A stretch of 64,000 nt of DNA from Thuidium tamariscinum (lineage: Eukaryota; Streptophyta; Bryopsida; Hypnales; Thuidiaceae): positions 19,885,489 through 19,949,488 of the forward strand of contig OX344756.2 of the NCBI GenBank assembly GCA_947034885.2. Direction: 5' to 3'. The position numbers were made by a program, and so were the translations under genes. The notes under the pieces are model-generated. The model made no database searches and had not been told where the DNA came from. It saw nothing but the letters and a program-made list of their open reading frames with translations. This document shows positions 60,520 through 64,000 of the stretch, piece after piece (within the stretch, counting starts at the first letter, position 1; each line of letters begins with the position of its first letter).

Positions 60520-60860
60520 GCAACTATTCATCCTTGGAATTAGGGGTGGAAAGGGAAGATCTTCTACATTGCTTTGATTTCCAACGAGTGCCTTTGGATT
60601 TTCTTAAACAATGATTCCTTCAATATCAAAATTCATCATTTCCACAATCATTAGCTTGTCATTCAAGAGTTATCCCTTGAAGGATGGACTAGTGGCCTTG
60701 GAAATCATGCATTTTGATATTGTGTGAAATCATCTACTTTGAACAAGCCAAATGTATTATTTGGAAGTCAAAGTATGTAGAAGATCTTCCCTTTCCACCC
60801 CTAATATTGAGGATGAAAAAATGCACTTCTATCCTGTGAGGAAAGATTCTTTGTCATTCA
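60520..60860. mobile_element. foldback element G2 with arms at 60.52 and 60.84 kb
   Basis: The left arm TAGGGGTGGAAAGGGAAGAT pairs with the right arm ATCTTCCCTTTCCACCCCTA, and pairing continues inward with mismatches. A single-arm relative is at 45590-45835. Non-coding. Confidence 0.65.
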
Positions 60861-60894
60861 TATGACGTTAAATGTTTGTCGTAGCATTCAAGGG

Positions 60895-61521
60895 CTACCC
60901 CCTAAATGCCCAAGGCTTGTTTTAAGCTTCTTGAAATTTGTTCTACATTGAACAAAATGCCAATATTTTGATAAGTTGTATCAATTTTTTTTGAATTGTA
61001 ACCATACAAATAAAAACTAAACATGTTAGAGATTGCATAGGAAAAAAAATACAACAATATCACTTATTGAGTGAAAGGTTATAATGTTTGACCATGAGGG
61101 TGTTAACATCCTTTTTTCACAAGTCAAATCCGAAATATTCGTGACCAAAAAAATATGAGGTCAAAGGACCTAACATGCACAACTCCAATCAATTTATGGC
61201 TTCTCAAAATCTACTTTACAATTCTTGAAAATGAATTTTGAATGTGATTTTTTATTCACAATCTAGTGTATTTGAGACTGATTTTCAAGATCTCTTAACA
61301 CTACAGAAAGCCAAGATTGCAATCGGTACCCTTGCACAAAATCTTAAATAGAAAAATCACTATCATTTATTTTCCAAATCGTATTTTTGACATAGAAACT
61401 AGACTTCTAAAAGAATTTCCCAAAAATATAAACTACTAAAAATAGAAAATTGGTTAGGTCTTATTTAACTTCAAAGTTTTACAAACACTATATTCTGATG
61501 CCTTGGGCATTTAGGGGTTAA
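60895..61521 (-). mobile_element. TTAA-family element C6
   Basis: The right end is GCCTTGGGCATTTAGGGG|TTAA; the left end CCCCCTAAATGCCCAAGGC has a mutated flank (CTAC for TTAA). 627 bp, inverted relative to C5 with which it is collinear. Confidence 0.8.
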
Positions 61522-61549
61522 TGACCAAACAATTTTCAAGCCTCCTCCT

Positions 61550-62741
61550 GTAAAGAGGTCTGACATAGGGTTTTTTTTTCTGGCGATTTATTGCCAGATT
61601 CGAAATTGTCTATAGCCCCCTGTGCTGGGAGGGCACGCAAGGCTGTTTCTTGTTCATCTACAGTGCACAAAAATAACCCTGATCCGACATCAAAGCTCCG
61701 AAGCGTGGGTAAAGCCTTTCACGAGTTCCTGGCATGCCTCGGCTTTGAAAAATACAGACATCGTACTTGAGGGAGGGCGATTCCAGTCGCACTGCAGAAC
61801 TCGTCCAGCTGTCTCCTGAAAATCTGAATGGATGGAAAAATATCGCTGCCAGCCAGCCAGCAACTGGCGAATGGCTGCAGTGAGTGAGTCCTGCTTTCCG
61901 TCTGTGCATCGTCCAAATATTGGACGTCGATTTGTGTTCCGTTCAGTCTCCAGTCGAACAGGAGGCCCCGGAGGTAAGTTAGCATAGAATATCAAAACTT
62001 TTTCTTTGCTCGAGTTACCTTACCACCAAAACTCTCTCTTTGCACTTTCGTCCACCGAACAGTCGGTCTTCGGACCCCTCTTTAGGACCAATTTTCGGTC
62101 ACTCCTTTTCTTCATCGATCTTTTGTGTTCAAGCGAGAGTTCCACATTACAGTCAAGCTGGTTTGTCTTTGTGGAGTGATTCGAGTCGAGCCTCTAAAAA
62201 TTCTCGCCACCTTTGTCTGCAGATCGAGTTACCGACTCTTAATGTGCAAGCAATTCGCACAATGTCAAGTCGAAACGCTGTCGTGTACGTCCACTACTCA
62301 GTACTCTAGCTGAGGTTTGCTGTGATTGATATTTCATGCCACCGGTCATTAGCAAGTCAATGGGAACATTGAACCCACAAATCGATCGATCTGTCCGTTG
62401 CTAGAAGCAGGAATTTCGACCCTGACAGTAGTGCAGTCATCAGTTGTCGATCCGTTCAATCGCTCTCACCCCACCAGCGTGCACAAAGTACACTCTGGCT
62501 ATGGCCGGAAGAGCGGTAGACGTACACGAATTGAAATCGATCGCTGTGCTTCAATTCAGCTAGGTACGTAAGTCTGCACTTCAGCGTTCCTTGGGGTGAT
62601 TGTAAGAGATGTCTCCAAGCACGGGTCGTGGTAAGTGTTTTCAAAGTCCAAAGAAGTTGGCCAGGATTTCTAACGCCCTCGTTTAGTATGATCATCAGGT
62701 TTCTAAACATTCGAGGCCAGCTCTGAACGAGGGTGCGTGAC
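61550..62741 (+). promoter_or_regulatory. balanced-composition island, possible promoter and spliced leader
   Basis: About 1.2 kb of ordinary composition without matches to the window's repeats. GGAG|GTAAGTTAGC at 61974 is a strong donor-like site, and pyrimidine-rich tracts with CACCGAACAG (about 62063) and TTTGTCTGCAG (about 62222) look like acceptors. Together they suggest a spliced 5' leader feeding the ATG at 62742. No domain was found in any frame, including a 126-codon minus-strand frame ending near 62836. Confidence 0.3.
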
Positions 62742-62829
62742 CATGGCGGAACTTGCAGAGTGGTCAGCTCAGGCGCTTCGATGTCAAGGCAGTGATGTTC
62801 CTGTGAAGGTGGTGTACATTCGGAGCAGG
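62742..62829 (+). CDS. possible first exon of a gene leaving the window (2-oxoglutarate oxygenase-like start?)
   Basis: ATG at 62742 sits in a favourable context (GACCATGGCG). The frame reads MAELAEWSAQALRCQGSDVP then VKVVYIRS, stopping soon after if not spliced; AG|GTTTGC at 62830 is a possible but weak donor. The phrase QAL..QG..VP..YIR resembles the extreme N-terminus of plant 2-oxoglutarate/Fe(II) oxygenases (for example VQ.LA..G...VPE.Y.R). With under 30 residues this is a suggestion only. No second exon is seen by 64000. Confidence 0.22.
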
Positions 62830-63815
62830 TTTGCATCTCACATCTCCAAGCTGAACATTCTGCTGGTCCTCATTACCTTTGAATGACTGATTTGGATTAA
62901 CAGTATTGTTTATCATTGTTTATTATTGTACCGTCATTTTGGTTCAATTGATCGGAATTCCATGACTTGGGTACTTTCCAAGGCGCGTGTCTTGAAACTT
63001 ACATGCTACTCCAACCCTATAGCTTTGTGCAAATGAATGTCGAAATAATTTACGCTCAACGATAAAGATTTGAACATTACTGAACATAGTCACGATCTGC
63101 CCCTATCCAATGTGCCATTTCTTGTGGGGAACATTCAGACTTGCACAACTACGTTGCAGAGAACGATGATAGTAAATACGAAATTATCACTACCACAAAT
63201 GAGCCTCTGAGCAAGAATTTTGAGCAACATTTTTCTCCAATGAGCAGTGTTTGTATTTAGAAAATAACCTTTCAGGTGAAAAGCAACATTTAGGTATTAA
63301 AACAATGCTTCAATGTTTCCAATGATGAGCAATCTTATTCTTTGAAGAAAGCATTGTCGCATTAGCATGTCCTTGGTGAGACTCTCATGAAGAATAATTA
63401 GTAGGTCTCTCATAGGAAAGAATAATGTTGCATGAGCGTGTTTCAAAATGTGACTCATTTTGAACAACATTTTTTGTGATGTTTCTTAGTGAAACTTCCA
63501 AAATGGCAAATTTTGTTAAAATGGTGGTGTTTCATTAGATTCACACTTTTTACAAGTCAAACTATGTGGTTTGAAATCTAAATTTGTCATAGATTTTTGA
63601 AGTCTATAAGTGTTGTAGATGTATGAAAATCTATACTACTCCTAAATGTTTGTTTTTAATTTAGATCGTGTGGTCTGAAAAATGGGATATGGAATACCAC
63701 CATTTTAACAAAATCTGACATCAAATGGTTTTTGGTGTTGATGACAATGTTTTTGCTATTGCTAAGGTGTCTCATATATATAGTATAAAGTAGTTGATAT
63801 CCTGATGTTACATAC
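62830..63815. other. gene-free stretch
   Basis: No domain or bounded element. If the exon at 62742 is real, this is intron. Confidence 0.35.
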
Positions 63816-64000
63816 TTAATCCCTAAGCGACGTCAGTGCCATTTTTTGGCGTTCACATGACTTCGTAGGGACATGAGAACAATAGTTTTTTCATCCACTT
63901 TTTTTTTAATGACCTTTCACGTTCAATTGTAAAGAGTCTCCAATTGAGTTTTTAGTCTAACTATTATTTGTTTTCATGTAGTTGAGAAGTAATTAGAGAA
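63816..64000 (+). mobile_element. TTAA-family element running off the window edge
   Basis: It starts TTAA|TCCCTAAGCGACGTC, like C9 at 13177. The interior from 63837 matches 22985-23160 (TTTTTTCATCCACTTT, GAGTTTTTAGTCTAACTA, TTTTCATGTAGTTGA). The right end lies beyond the window. Confidence 0.55.

Noticed and set aside
62456-62836. 126-codon minus-strand frame
   Set aside because: No recognisable motif, and it lies in a likely promoter/leader region; not supported as a gene.
1-64000. LTR retrotransposons or virus-like elements
   Set aside because: No protease, reverse transcriptase, integrase or capsid-like reading frame, and no long direct terminal repeats were recognised.
1-64000. tRNA genes
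   Set aside because: No GGTTCGAATCC-type B box in a plausible cloverleaf was seen on either strand.

Overview
The window is nuclear DNA of a land plant, probably a seed-free one (bryophyte, lycophyte or fern), though I cannot name the species. Three intact genes belong to plant families: a pseudouridine-kinase-type PfkB kinase with nine introns, a TRICHOME BIREFRINGENCE-LIKE (TBL/PMR5) wall-polysaccharide O-acetyltransferase, and an ankyrin plus PGG-domain membrane protein. They sit as islands of balanced base composition in a very AT-rich background. I recognised no rRNA, tRNA or CRISPR array, and no transposase or retroelement protein.

Layout. 1-5.7 kb: AT-rich DNA with non-autonomous elements and a decayed serine acetyltransferase-like gene piece (about 4.0-4.3 kb). 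5.7-14.4 kb: the pseudouridine kinase gene (7474-11300), with related TTAA-flanked elements in opposite orientation on its two sides. 16.1-16.45 kb: a decayed coding repeat with a 69-bp period. 17.5-22.7 kb: a foldback element, a small inverted-repeat element and the TBL gene (18616-22655), whose last intron is a tandem array. 23-33.9 kb: gene-free repeats. 33.97-36.07 kb: the intronless ankyrin/PGG gene on the minus strand. 36-61.5 kb: dense, often nested, small transposons. 40.85-42.12 kb and 61.55-62.9 kb: two islands of ordinary composition that look like single-copy sequence; the second may hold the first exon of a gene running off the right edge.

The three genes are not a pathway. One salvages or breaks down pseudouridine (peroxisome in Arabidopsis), one acetylates cell-wall polysaccharide in the Golgi, and one is a membrane adaptor or signalling protein. 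What ties the window together is its mobile DNA. I can separate (i) a family flanked by TTAA with ends starting CCCCTAA, (ii) a family with ends GGGTCATTGC flanked by 4-bp TTGT repeats, (iii) CACTA-type foldbacks with 3-bp target duplications, one of them a perfect 113-bp hairpin, (iv) a family ending CATTAGAAG or CATAAGAGG, (v) a family ending CTAAGGTAGGTACACCC, and (vi) other foldbacks. Several insertions landed inside other repeats whose undisturbed relatives are also in this window, so target-site duplications can be read from filled and empty sites without outside data. The TTAA family is the most interesting candidate for something undescribed.
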